From the NCBI GenBank assembly GCA_013152205.1, contig JAADGV010000023.1, positions 1-35,232 on the forward strand: DNA of 35,232 nucleotides. Direction: 5' to 3'. The DNA comes from Planctomycetota bacterium (GTDB lineage: Bacteria > Planctomycetota > Planctomycetia > Pirellulales > Lacipirellulaceae). The notes below the pieces were generated by a model. It was not told the origin of the DNA. It saw only the letters and a program-made list of their open reading frames with translations, and searched no databases. Made by a program: the position numbers and the translations under genes. Below are positions 7,733 to 16,195 of the stretch, in pieces; position 1 is the stretch's first letter; every line of letters starts with the position of its first letter.

Positions 7733-8776
7733 CTAAACCGTAGCGTAGTAGCTAATAAACTGCTCGATCGATGCGGGCTTGATCTTCGAGGCATTGCCAG
7801 CTTGGCCGAAGGCAACCATCCGAGCGATGCAAACCTGCTTCATCGCTTCGCGGGCTGGCTTGAGGTAATCGCGCGGGTCGAACTTCTCGGGCGTTTCCTG
7901 CAACACCTTGCGAATCGCCCCGGTGATGGCCAAGCGGTTGTCGGTGTCGACGTTGATCTTCCGTACCCCGCTCTTAATGCCACGCTTAATCTCCTCGACC
8001 GGCACGCCCCAGGTCTGCTTCAGGCTACCACCGTATTGGTTGATGATATCCTGCAAATCTTGCGGCACACTGCTGCTGCCGTGCATCACAAGGTGACAGT
8101 TCGGAAGTCGACGATGAATCTCTTCGATACGATCCATGGCCAACACTTCGCCGGTCGGCTCGCTGGAGAATTTATAAGCACCGTGGCTAGTACCAATCGC
8201 GACCGCCAAAGCGTCGACACCCGTGTCCTCGACAAATTGTGCCGCCTCTTCCGGATCGGTCAGCAACTGGTCGTGCGAAAGTTTCCCCACAGCGCCGTGA
8301 CCATCTTCCTGCTCACCTTCGCCCGAGACGAGCGAACCGAGACAGCCCAATTCGCCTTCTACCGAAACACCCACCGTGTGGGCTGCGTCGACAACCGCCT
8401 TCGTCACCTTCATGTTGTAATCATAGTCGGCTGGCGTTTTTCCATCCTCTTCCAACGAACCATCCATCATCACGCTGGTAAAGCCGTTGTCGATCGCGCT
8501 TTTGCAGGTATCAAGGCTGTTGCCATGATCCTGGTGCATCACCATCGGTATCTGTGGGTAAAGCTCAGCGGCTGCCAACATCAGATGTCGCAGGTAATTA
8601 TCCTGCGAGTACGACCGTGCACCGCGGCTTGCCTGCACAATCACGGGCGATTCGGTCTCCTTAGCAGCTTCCATAATCGCTTGGATCTGCTCCATGTTGT
8701 TCACATTGAAGGCCGCGAGACCATAGTCATTCTCAGCAGCGTGGTCGAGCAACAATCGCATGGGTACCAATGGCAT
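7733..8776 (-). CDS. fba: class II fructose-1,6-bisphosphate aldolase
   Basis: It reversibly splits fructose 1,6-bisphosphate into glyceraldehyde 3-phosphate and dihydroxyacetone phosphate, a cytosolic zinc enzyme of glycolysis and gluconeogenesis. The 347-residue product has [10 protein letters not shown] near the N-terminus and the catalytic/zinc motif HQDHG (81-85). GTSHGAYKF and MHGSSSVP carry further zinc ligands and phosphate contacts, and [11 protein letters not shown] lies near the C-terminus. The pattern fits the longer Calvin-cycle-type class II group. ATG 8776 has a good ribosome site, AAGGAG, 8 nt upstream. The gene is monocistronic, with its own terminator. Confidence 0.96.
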   Translation of the reverse strand: MPLVPMRLLLDHAAENDYGLAAFNVNNMEQIQAIMEAAKETESPVIVQASRGARSYSQDNYLRHLMLAAAELYPQIPMVMHQDHGNSLDTCKSAIDNGFTSVMMDGSLEEDGKTPADYDYNMKVTKAVVDAAHTVGVSVEGELGCLGSLVSGEGEQEDGHGAVGKLSHDQLLTDPEEAAQFVEDTGVDALAVAIGTSHGAYKFSSEPTGEVLAMDRIEEIHRRLPNCHLVMHGSSSVPQDLQDIINQYGGSLKQTWGVPVEEIKRGIKSGVRKINVDTDNRLAITGAIRKVLQETPEKFDPRDYLKPAREAMKQVCIARMVAFGQAGNASKIKPASIEQFISYYATV

Positions 8777-9008
8777 AGCATCAACTCCTTCTTCTTAATC
8801 AGCGTCGTATAAAAAATGGGTCCGTTTGTGTCTGTAATCGATCAAAACTGAGCGGAGAGAAGCCCTGCGTAGATTGCCCACAGCCGGCACCAACAAGCCC
8901 GCCCAAGCCCGGCATTGTAACACTTTGAAGGGTTTTCGAGCAGGGGCCTGCCAGCACTTGCCCAGCGCAAATGACGAAATACCAGCCCGCCGAAAAGGGT
9001 AAAACCCT

Positions 9009-9033
9009 ATAGCCCGGCTATCCTGGCCGGAAA
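9009..9033. repeat. dispersed hairpin repeat, copy 1 (partner at 29695-29719)
   Basis: A 25-nt sequence containing AGCCCGGCTATCCTGGCCGG matches 29695-29719 at 24 of 25 positions, in the same orientation. It can fold into a CCGGC/GCCGG stem. Both copies lie just past the stop codon of a minus-strand gene, here the exported protein ending at 9066. Confidence 0.75.
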
Positions 9034-9065
9034 TCTAGCACACGCACACACAACAGTGCGCCGCT

Positions 9066-9959
9066 CTAACGATCGCCTGCGTCAGCCAAGATCTCGCTCC
9101 CGGGTACTTGCAGAAGGCGAATCAGCACAAGCTTATGCTCAGCAGGGCCACCATGGCCAACGCCATGGAACGTGTGCCCCAAACTCCCGCTTGCCTCCGG
9201 CTGGCAACCAATCACCAGTATCTCGCCAGCAGCAAGTTCCGTGCTGAGCTTCAAGCGATCATACGTTTCTCGTTCCCGAGATGGCGTCGCCAAAAAAATA
9301 CCCTGATCGACACTTCCCGAATACCGATTCCGCAATTCTCCATGCCGCAATTCCGGCGTAAGACGCAACAACACTCGCTGCCCCGGCGCCCGTTCCGCCC
9401 GCATCGAATACGTCGCTTCAACTTCTTTATATCGCTTGCCTTGCACCCCCCCCTCGCTGTTCACCATCACCACCACTTCGTCTCGAACTTCAGACGTTTG
9501 TATGATGGCCGCCTCGTGACGATTCAACTGCAACACTCGTCGCGTTACCCGCGGATCGGCAGTTGCGCCCGTGATCACTCTTTCTGGCGTCGTCTCTGGC
9601 ATTTCGCTTTGCAGATTCATCTGACGGGCCAACTCATCTGGCACCGCACCGCCCAAAATACCTACTCGAAATTCATTGCTAACCAATTCACGACGAACCT
9701 CGATATCCAACCGCTGTTCGTCGACGGCTTGCCAAATCGCCTTGGTCAATTCCGGCTCATTCGCCGGCACACGCACTTGGAAAATTTCTAGCGTAACACT
9801 GTCAGGCGCCGTTTCTACCGATCGCAACAGCGATCGATACTCCACAGGCGGAGAAGACAGCATCGCACTGCAACCGACCCAAAATGGCAGCGCAAGCAAC
9901 CAAGCCAATCGCAGGCCAATAGACAAACCGATCCACACAAATTGTTTGCGTCCCTGCAT
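9066..9959 (-). CDS. exported, possibly lipid-anchored protein of unknown function
   Basis: The 297-residue product starts at ATG 9959 with MQGRKQFVWIG, a hydrophobic helix (LSIGLRLAWLLALPFWVG) and a cysteine at about residue 29 (VGCSA). This suggests a signal peptide, perhaps a lipoprotein one, although Trp at -3 is a poor lipobox. The mature domain has no membrane segment. Residues about 180-290 (VVVMVNSEGG, LLRLTPELRHG, LKLSTELAAGEILVIG) faintly recall the C-terminal strands of secretins, but the protein is far too short to be one. A longer frame to 10049 would bury the signal peptide and is rejected. The family is not recognised. Confidence 0.72.
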   Translation of the reverse strand: MQGRKQFVWIGLSIGLRLAWLLALPFWVGCSAMLSSPPVEYRSLLRSVETAPDSVTLEIFQVRVPANEPELTKAIWQAVDEQRLDIEVRRELVSNEFRVGILGGAVPDELARQMNLQSEMPETTPERVITGATADPRVTRRVLQLNRHEAAIIQTSEVRDEVVVMVNSEGGVQGKRYKEVEATYSMRAERAPGQRVLLRLTPELRHGELRNRYSGSVDQGIFLATPSRERETYDRLKLSTELAAGEILVIGCQPEASGSLGHTFHGVGHGGPAEHKLVLIRLLQVPGSEILADAGDR

Positions 9960-10337
9960 GATGGCTTCTAACAAGTAGAGATGGGCGTTTTGAAGAACGC
10001 CGCTGTAAAAGAGAGCGGCAACAGTACGCCCAACCACCCTGCATGTCAACGCATTCTAAGCACTGCTACAGAACAACCAGTGTTTAGAAAAAGATAGCCA
10101 CAGAGGACTCAGAGCAGCACAGAGTGCCCGAAAAACAGCTTTCCTCTGTATGCAAACCCGTAAAAGCTTGTTTTCTTAACACACTTTTTTGCTATCCGAG
10201 CGCTAGCTCGCATAGGTTGCGGCCCTTGCCGCTCTGTGTTACTCCGTGCCCTCTGTGGTTTAATTTTTTGCAGCTTACTTCAGAAACGACCGTGACTTTG
10301 CCGTTCACCTGCAAGCACCGCTAGCAAATCTTCAGCA
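9960..10337. other. 378-bp intergenic region
   Basis: The gap separates the metallopeptidase-like gene from the exported protein, both on the minus strand. It is largely occupied by a long inverted-repeat element (10098-10258, listed separately). A short palindrome CGAGCGCTAGCTCG sits around 10198-10211. No coding region or simple T-tailed terminator was identified. Confidence 0.5.
10098..10258. repeat. long inverted-repeat element (CCACAGAGG family)
   Basis: Arms at 10098-10124 and 10232-10258 are reverse complements at 22 of 27 positions, separated by about 107 nt. Each arm is made of repeated AGAG/CACGGAG words like those of the element at 2766-2837, so the two are probably related. T-rich stretches follow the stem on both strands (AATTTTTTG on plus, CTATCTTTTT on minus), so it may end transcription in both directions, including the end of the alpha operon. 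Confidence 0.7.
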
Positions 10338-10919
10338 CTACAGCGGAACTAGCTTCGGCGCTTGCCAATGGGAGCCGGTAACCCCACCATGCTCGGCGAA
10401 TAGTTCAGCAAAGCTGCCGATCAGAAATTCATAAAGATGCTCCGGCGGACCAAGTGCTAGCCATTGTTGCGCAATCCGATCCATCTGCGCATCATAGGCT
10501 TGCTTCGACGTGCCATGCGCATAACACCTTCCTTCGTGCCGACGCAGGTCGCCGTCGAAAGTCGGGCTAATATGCCACAGTTCGTGAACAACCGTGGATA
10601 GATTTTCTTCGAAAGGCGTGTTGAGAAACCGAGGCAGATAGAAGCTCAGGATATAAAGAAATTCGTCTCCCGAATCGCTACGCACAGGCTCCACGCCATA
10701 ACGTCGACCGCGAACTTCTTTGGTCGGGGCCCCCGCCTCGAAACGCAACGGCGTCAACGACGCATAAGTTCCATGAGAACCATGGCTACGGGTTTGACAG
10801 ATACTAATCGCAACCCGATCAAGATCGATATGCCGTAGCTCGGGCAATCTCGCCGTCATGTCTTCACAAAGACGACGCATGGCAGCGGTGAAATTGAATC
10901 CGCGGCTTTGGCTCTCCAT
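10338..10919 (-). CDS. putative zinc metallopeptidase-like protein
   Basis: This 193-residue soluble protein carries HELWH at residues 112-116 within VVHELWHISPTFDGD, followed by HEG and CYAHG. The pattern matches the HExxH zinc site of small putative metallopeptidases. The glutamate and both histidines are present, and His128 or His135 could be the third ligand. There is no signal peptide or membrane helix. It begins only 17 nt after rplQ, so it is likely cotranscribed at the end of the alpha ribosomal operon. Its substrate is unknown; proteolysis is an inference from the motif alone. Confidence 0.75.
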   Translation of the reverse strand: MESQSRGFNFTAAMRRLCEDMTARLPELRHIDLDRVAISICQTRSHGSHGTYASLTPLRFEAGAPTKEVRGRRYGVEPVRSDSGDEFLYILSFYLPRFLNTPFEENLSTVVHELWHISPTFDGDLRRHEGRCYAHGTSKQAYDAQMDRIAQQWLALGPPEHLYEFLIGSFAELFAEHGGVTGSHWQAPKLVPL

Positions 10920-10936
10920 AGCCTCTCCATCGCGAA

Positions 10937-11629
10937 TTATTCAGCGTCTTTTTTCTCGGCTGATTCATCACCTGCTGTGTCATCATCCGTTGCAGCAGCT
11001 TGCTCTTCTGCTTCGACTTCCTCAGTCTCTGCTGCCTCAGCGGATGCTTCTTCGCCAGCCGGTGCGTCGTCCTCAAACGAAGGTTTTTCGCTACGCTCGG
11101 CAATACGATCGCGAACACCAACAAACTCTAAGATGGCCTGAGGGCCAGCATCGCCAAGCCGAGGTCGAGCCAAACGGATAATGCGGGTATATCCACCGGG
11201 CCGATCTGCAAAGCGAGGAGCAATATCATCAAAAAGAATGCGAACGGCTTGAGGGTCGCCAAGCAACTGAATACAGCGTCGACGTGCTGCTACCGCAGGT
11301 GCAATAGCCTGGTTCCAAGCGACCCAATTTTCGCTAGTACGCCAAGACTTCCACTCTTGCGAGCCCCGTTCGGCACTCGTGCCATGCGCCACGGCAGCTT
11401 CTTGAGCAGCCAGCGAACGACGTGCGATGGTGATACACTTCTCGACCAGCGGGCGAACTTCTTTCGCCTTGCTAACCGTCGTTACAATTCGCCCTTTGAC
11501 CTTCGGCGCATTTTCATCAAACTCTGCGTCTCGCTCGGTCAGCAACAACGCGCTGGCCAGACTTCGCAAAAGCGCCCGTTGATGCTTAGGACTGCGACCG
11601 AGTACACGGCCTTTTCTTCGATGTCTCAT
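10937..11629 (-). CDS. rplQ: 50S ribosomal protein L17 with long acidic tail
   Basis: L17 lies near the exit of the peptide tunnel. The first 65 or so residues (RHRRKGRVLGRSPKHQRALLRSLASALLL ... GRIVTTVSKAKEVRPLVEK, quoted in part) and the region FADRPGGYTRIIRLARPRLGDAG are typical. At 230 residues it is nearly twice the E. coli length. It has an insertion of about 40 residues in the middle (TSAERGSQEWKSWRTSENW) and an acidic Glu/Ala/Asp-rich tail from about residue 180. It is 68 nt downstream of rpoA, the usual order. Confidence 0.95.
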   Translation of the reverse strand: MRHRRKGRVLGRSPKHQRALLRSLASALLLTERDAEFDENAPKVKGRIVTTVSKAKEVRPLVEKCITIARRSLAAQEAAVAHGTSAERGSQEWKSWRTSENWVAWNQAIAPAVAARRRCIQLLGDPQAVRILFDDIAPRFADRPGGYTRIIRLARPRLGDAGPQAILEFVGVRDRIAERSEKPSFEDDAPAGEEASAEAAETEEVEAEEQAAATDDDTAGDESAEKKDAE

Positions 11630-11697
11630 GATTATTGTCGCCGGTGGGTATTTGCGGCGGTATTTGCCGAAATGGTTTGTTTCTGAACAGGTTGCTA

Positions 11698-12693
11698 CTA
11701 AACAGCAGCCGTCGGGCCTGGAACTCGCATCCCGAGGTGGAGGCCCAACTCATTGAGCTTGACTTGCACTTCTGCCAAGGTGGTTTCGCCGAAGTTCCGA
11801 ACTTCCAGCAATTGATCTTCCGAGCGAGACACCAAATCTCGCACGTGCATGATATTCTCTGCTTCCAAGCAGTTGCTAGCACGCACCGAAAGGTTAAGCT
11901 CCGAGATGCTCATGTTCAACTTAGCTTCCAGTGCATTGTCGGCGTTGCTCATCATGCCACCACGTGCCGCCGCATGAACCTGAGGACCAAGCTCGGTGTA
12001 CTGCACAAATGGCGTCAGATGCTTACGCAAAATCTTAGCGGCTTCGACCAACGCCATCTCGGGGCCTACCGAACCATCGGTCTGAACCTCCAAAGTCAGC
12101 TTGTCGTAGTTCGTCTTCTGACCAACTCGAGTCTCTTCGATCGAATATCGCACTCGGGTAACCGGGCTGAAAATCGCGTCGATCGGAATGATCCCGACCT
12201 CTTTGATCTCTTCGCCATGCTCGCTAGAGGTGACATAGCCGCGACCATTTTCGACAACCATTTCGATGACAAACGGCACATCTTCGGTCAAAGTCGCGAT
12301 GACCAAGTCTTTGCTAATCACCTCGACCGATTCGTCAGCCTCGATGTCTGCGGCAGTAATTTCGCCAGCCGTGTTACGCTCGACACGCAGCACCTTCATC
12401 GAATCGCTATGGTTCTTGACCACGAGCGACTTGATGTTGAGCACAATCTCGGTGACATCTTCCAAGACGCCTGGAATCGAAGTGAACTCATGTTGGGCAT
12501 TATGCACCTTAATCTGAGTCACCGCGCTTCCCTCAAGACTGGAAAGCAGGATACGACGCAGGCCGTTGCCGATCGTCGTACCAAACCCTCGCTCGAAAGG
12601 TTCGGCGACGAATTTCCCGTAATCGGGGGTTAGCGTCGTCGCGTCACAAGTCACTTGACTCGGTAATTCAAGTCCACGCCATCGAATATGCAT
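11698..12693 (-). CDS. rpoA: DNA-directed RNA polymerase subunit alpha
   Basis: The 331-residue subunit nucleates polymerase assembly. The N-terminal domain has [23 protein letters not shown] (quoted in part) and the dimerisation and beta-contact regions. The C-terminal domain (about 255-320) has [19 protein letters not shown] and [16 protein letters not shown], the part that contacts UP elements and activators. The start ATG 12693 is well placed behind GGAGGT. The position between rpsD and rplQ is canonical. Confidence 0.98.
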   Translation of the reverse strand: MHIRWRGLELPSQVTCDATTLTPDYGKFVAEPFERGFGTTIGNGLRRILLSSLEGSAVTQIKVHNAQHEFTSIPGVLEDVTEIVLNIKSLVVKNHSDSMKVLRVERNTAGEITAADIEADESVEVISKDLVIATLTEDVPFVIEMVVENGRGYVTSSEHGEEIKEVGIIPIDAIFSPVTRVRYSIEETRVGQKTNYDKLTLEVQTDGSVGPEMALVEAAKILRKHLTPFVQYTELGPQVHAAARGGMMSNADNALEAKLNMSISELNLSVRASNCLEAENIMHVRDLVSRSEDQLLEVRNFGETTLAEVQVKLNELGLHLGMRVPGPTAAV

Positions 12694-12787
12694 AAGATAC
12701 CTCCACCCTACTAAGTGGTTTAGGAAGTTTTAATTAAATACGGGCCAATTCAAATTTCAAATTTAAGATCGGATGTGCAACTTGCGA

Positions 12788-13414
12788 TTAACGCGAGCAC
12801 AATTCGATGATCAACTGGGTTTGAATCGGAATGGATACGTCTTCTGCCAAAGGCAACCGACCAACAATACCTTCGGGGATGTCCGACTCCGTGACCGACA
12901 AGAAATCAGGCACATCGTGGCGACTTTCAGCCAAAGCACCGCGAACTAAATCGAGGCTCTTCGATCGGTTTTTCACACGAATCACATCGCCAACATTGAT
13001 CATATAGCTGGCAACATCGCAACGGCGACCATTGATCGTCACATGCCCATGATTGATCAATTGGCGAGCAGCACTGCGGCTTAGCCCAAAACCCATACGA
13101 TGAACTACGTTGTCCAACCGCCGTTCCAAAAGGCTCATCAACACATCGCCCGTGTTGCCCTTGGTGTGCTCTGCTTTTTTGAAGTAGCAGCGGAACTGAC
13201 GCTCAAGTACACCGTAGTAATGCTTCACCTTTTGCTTTTCACGCAGATGCAGACCGTAGTCCGTCATCTTCCCACGCCGCTGCAACTGCTGGCCGGGAGG
13301 CGCTTCACGGCGCTCGATACCACACTTCGAGGTATCGCAACGCGAGCCTTTCAGGAACAACTTCATCCCATCTCGGCGGCACAATCGGCAAACTGGTCCA
13401 GTGTATCTTGCCAT
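12788..13414 (-). CDS. rpsD: 30S ribosomal protein S4, zinc-binding type
   Basis: S4 is a primary 16S rRNA binder and assembly initiator. The 208-residue product has the S4 RNA-binding domain RLDNVVHRMGFGLSRSAARQ with LINHGHVTINGRR. The N-terminus carries four cysteines (CRLC at about 9-12, then RCDTSKC), the zinc-binding form of S4. In several bacteria S4 represses its own operon; no such site was established here. It lies 106 nt after rpsK. Confidence 0.98.
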   Translation of the reverse strand: MARYTGPVCRLCRRDGMKLFLKGSRCDTSKCGIERREAPPGQQLQRRGKMTDYGLHLREKQKVKHYYGVLERQFRCYFKKAEHTKGNTGDVLMSLLERRLDNVVHRMGFGLSRSAARQLINHGHVTINGRRCDVASYMINVGDVIRVKNRSKSLDLVRGALAESRHDVPDFLSVTESDIPEGIVGRLPLAEDVSIPIQTQLIIELCSR

Positions 13415-13520
13415 CTTTTCTCTTTATCAGTTAACGCAAAATCTGTTTTAATAATGACCGCTTGGTGAATCGCACTCAACAAGCATCGGCGAAAACCCAA
13501 TCTCGCCTGCCAATCAACCG

Positions 13521-13919
13521 CTACACCCGACGCTTTTTCCGCGGACGGCAACCATTGTGGGGCAACGGCGTGACGTCTTCGATCGACTTCACCTTCAAGC
13601 CGGCCGCCTCCAACGCGGTGATCGCGCTTTCGCGACCGCTGCCTGGCCCTTTCACTCGGACTTCGATATCTTTGACGCCAAACTTACGCGCCTTCTCCGC
13701 TGCTTGCTGAGCTGCACATTGTCCAGCGAATGGCGTGCTCTTGCGGCTTCCCTTGAAACCGGTCGTACCCGCACTGGCCCAACACAACGTATCGCCCTTG
13801 GTATCCGTGATGGTTACCGACGTGTTGTTAAATGTTGCGATAATGTGAGCAACACCAACCGTCACGTTGCGGCGGATGTGCTTCTTTTTGGTCTTGGTAG
13901 ATTTAGTCGACTTGGCCAC
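13521..13919 (-). CDS. rpsK: 30S ribosomal protein S11
   Basis: S11 forms part of the 30S platform next to the mRNA exit site. The 132-residue product has a Lys/Thr-rich start, then [40 protein letters not shown] and [12 protein letters not shown], and ends [11 protein letters not shown]. The start codon is GTG at 13919 (VAKSTKS...), as no ATG precedes the conserved part. It lies 93 nt downstream of rpsM. Confidence 0.98.
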   Translation of the reverse strand: MAKSTKSTKTKKKHIRRNVTVGVAHIIATFNNTSVTITDTKGDTLCWASAGTTGFKGSRKSTPFAGQCAAQQAAEKARKFGVKDIEVRVKGPGSGRESAITALEAAGLKVKSIEDVTPLPHNGCRPRKKRRV

Positions 13920-14012
13920 TTCGTACTACACTCCCAACAATTCCGAATAGGTCAAAAACAACCTAAACAGACAATTCATGTAAAGCTGATCCCCGTTACC
14001 TTGAACGAAAAC

Positions 14013-14396
14013 CTAGCGTAAATCTTTAACACCCTTCTTACCCGCAACCGTCTTCTTCGGACCCTTACGAGTTCGAGCGTTGGTCTTGGTACGTTGCCCT
14101 CGAACAGGCAACCCCCGACGATGCCGCAAGCCCCGATAGCAAGCAATGTCTCGCAAACGCGAAATATCCTGGCTCACTTGCCGACGCAACTGACCTTCAA
14201 CCACGTAATCCTTATCCAACAATGCCGCCAGTCGGGCGACTTCGTCTTCACCCAAATCGCGTGCATGGGCAAGCGGATTTATTCCCGCATTATGGCAAAG
14301 CTCCCGAGCTGTCTTGGGACCAACACCATAAAGGTAAGTCAACGACACGACCGTAGCACGATCTGCCGGAATATCGACACCTAACAAACGAGGCAT
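14013..14396 (-). CDS. rpsM: 30S ribosomal protein S13
   Basis: S13 sits in the 30S head and contacts the P-site tRNA and the 50S subunit. It has 127 residues with the family start [21 protein letters not shown] and the basic C-terminal [20 protein letters not shown] stretch. The extreme tail ends KKGVKDLR. It follows rpmJ after 67 nt, the standard order. Confidence 0.98.
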   Translation of the reverse strand: MPRLLGVDIPADRATVVSLTYLYGVGPKTARELCHNAGINPLAHARDLGEDEVARLAALLDKDYVVEGQLRRQVSQDISRLRDIACYRGLRHRRGLPVRGQRTKTNARTRKGPKKTVAGKKGVKDLR

Positions 14397-14463
14397 TCTA
14401 TTAACTACTCCAATATCTCGACGTACTCAGCGACTCTCTCCGTGGCATCAACCACGGCAAGCA

Positions 14464-14577
14464 TCAACCCTGACGTTGCTTGTGACGAGGATTACTGCAA
14501 ACAATTCGTACCACGCCACGCCGGCGCACTACCTTGCATTTGTCGCAGATCCGTTTCACACTTGCTCGAACCTTCAT
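14464..14577 (-). CDS. rpmJ: 50S ribosomal protein L36
   Basis: This 37-residue gene encodes [17 protein letters not shown], continuing [20 protein letters not shown]. It is a complete zinc-type L36 with ligands Cys11, Cys14, Cys27 and His32. Two tandem ATG codons are available (14580 and 14577); the second matches the family start. infA, which often precedes rpmJ, is not in the 119-nt gap after map, which is too short to hold it. Confidence 0.96.
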   Translation of the reverse strand: MKVRASVKRICDKCKVVRRRGVVRIVCSNPRHKQRQG

Positions 14578-14696
14578 CATGTACTCCCACTGCAAGCAGC
14601 GACTACTCGCGAAACGTACCAATATAGACCCCAGGACGCCTATCGTTCAAGGGCTTCTCAGCAATACCTATGCCGTTTTTTGCCAATACCAACTGC

Positions 14697-15518
14697 TCAA
14701 ACTACCATTCCCTCAATCTCAGCCGGCGTCGGGGCAGCGGTCAGTGCCGTCGGGCCATCGTCTGTAATTGCCACCGTATGCTCAAAATGGGCACTCGGAC
14801 GGCCATCTGAGGTAACCTGGGTCCAATGGTCAGGCAAAATTTTCACCCTTTTTGTCCCCATATTCACCATTGGCTCGATCGCAATCACCAACCCCGTTTC
14901 GATGCGAAAATCGTTCCGACCACGCAGCGAGCGGCTTGTGAAATTGGGAACCTGAGGATCTTCGTGCATCTCTCGCCCGATCCCATGCCCCACAAAACAC
15001 TCCACCGTCGAAAACCCGTGATCCGTCACATACTGACCCATTTGCTCGGCCACCTCGCTCCAATAGCTTTTTTCACCCAATAACTCGATTGCCAAGTCCA
15101 GCACCCCCCGGGTCACATCGAGTAGCCTCTGTATCTTTGGCTCGACTCGACCAATCGGATGGGTCAATGCCGCATCGCCGCACCAGCCATTGAGCCGGCA
15201 GCCCGTATCAATGCTGACAATGTCCCCCTCCACGAGCGGTCGGTTGCTCGGAATGCCGTGAACCACCGCCTCGTTCACCGACATACAAGTCACCGCCGGA
15301 AACAGTGGCTTGCTGCTCGACGAATTCGGATAGTTCTTAAAAAGCGGCTCCGCACCAAGGCCCTGAAAGTGTTCTTCGACAGCTCGATCAATATCTAAAG
15401 TCGTCGCACCTGGACGCATCATTTCGGCGGCAATTTGGTGCGCCTTCCAAACGGCTAAGCCCGCTTGGCGCATCAAACCAATCTCTCGCTTCGATTTTAG
15501 TTCGACCTGCTGCGTCAT
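14697..15518 (-). CDS. map: methionine aminopeptidase type I
   Basis: It removes the initiator methionine from nascent proteins in the cytosol. The 273-residue product has all five metal ligands in context: SIDTG, GDAALTH, FVGHGIGREMHEDP, VIAIEPM and FEHTVAI. It lacks the N-terminal zinc-finger extension of some longer forms and shows the usual type I length. It lies between adk and rpmJ, as in many spc-alpha clusters. Confidence 0.97.
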   Translation of the reverse strand: MTQQVELKSKREIGLMRQAGLAVWKAHQIAAEMMRPGATTLDIDRAVEEHFQGLGAEPLFKNYPNSSSSKPLFPAVTCMSVNEAVVHGIPSNRPLVEGDIVSIDTGCRLNGWCGDAALTHPIGRVEPKIQRLLDVTRGVLDLAIELLGEKSYWSEVAEQMGQYVTDHGFSTVECFVGHGIGREMHEDPQVPNFTSRSLRGRNDFRIETGLVIAIEPMVNMGTKRVKILPDHWTQVTSDGRPSAHFEHTVAITDDGPTALTAAPTPAEIEGMVV

Positions 15519-15576
15519 ACTGCTTACTTCTTCAATCCCACCACGGTTAGTTTCCCGCTACCGAAGAACTTAATGA

Positions 15577-16134
15577 CTATTTTCTTGCATCGACGATAGA
15601 ACAAATTTGTGCAAAAACCTCTTCCGCACTCCCCTGCCCATCGATCACATGTAAAGCACTCCGTTTGCCATAATAATCCAGCAATGGATGCGTCAATTCA
15701 TCGTATTGGTCGAGCCGAGCCAGCACAATTTCTCGGTTGTCATCCTCTCGACCTCGGCTCGAAAGCCGCTCAAGCAACTCTTCTTTATTGACTCGCAACT
15801 CCAAGACGGTCGATAGCGGTCGCTGGTGCTTTCCCAACCAGGCATCAAACGCCACCGCTTGCGGCACCGTCCGTGGAAAACCATCCAAGATGCTGCCTCC
15901 CTGGCAATCCTTCTCTTCAAGCCGCTCGAACAGAATCTCTTCGACCAACTCGTCCGGCACAAGCTGACCACGTTGCATCGCCTCGTTAGCCCGAAGTCCT
16001 ACGTCCGTCTTACGAAGACAAGCATCTCGCAGCATTTCCCCGGTCGAGAGATGCGGTACCTGCAGATACTCGGCCAGACGTACCGACTGTGTCCCCTTGC
16101 CAGCCCCAGGAGGTCCAATAAGAACTATCTGCAT
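15577..16134 (-). CDS. adk: adenylate kinase, short form
   Basis: It interconverts ATP + AMP and 2 ADP in the cytosol. The 185-residue product has the P-loop GPPGAGKGTQ (7-16), the AMP-binding HLSTGEMLRDA, and DGFPRTVPQA. The LID region is short (SSRGREDDN) and lacks the four-cysteine zinc cluster, so this is the short type. It lies 61 nt downstream of secY, the common neighbour. Confidence 0.97.
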   Translation of the reverse strand: MQIVLIGPPGAGKGTQSVRLAEYLQVPHLSTGEMLRDACLRKTDVGLRANEAMQRGQLVPDELVEEILFERLEEKDCQGGSILDGFPRTVPQAVAFDAWLGKHQRPLSTVLELRVNKEELLERLSSRGREDDNREIVLARLDQYDELTHPLLDYYGKRSALHVIDGQGSAEEVFAQICSIVDARK

Positions 16135-16195
16135 GGCTCTTTGGCCCGCCTAAACGATATCAGGAGTCGCAAGCGACTCTGCTTACGTACGGAGG

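Noticed and set aside
7643..8812. 389-codon plus-strand frame opposite the aldolase gene
   Set aside because: It is the mirror of a certain gene (fba, minus strand), runs through the fba terminator and has no ribosome site or recognisable product.
11635..12633. 332-codon plus-strand frame opposite rpoA
   Set aside because: A shadow of rpoA; no start context and no recognisable domain.
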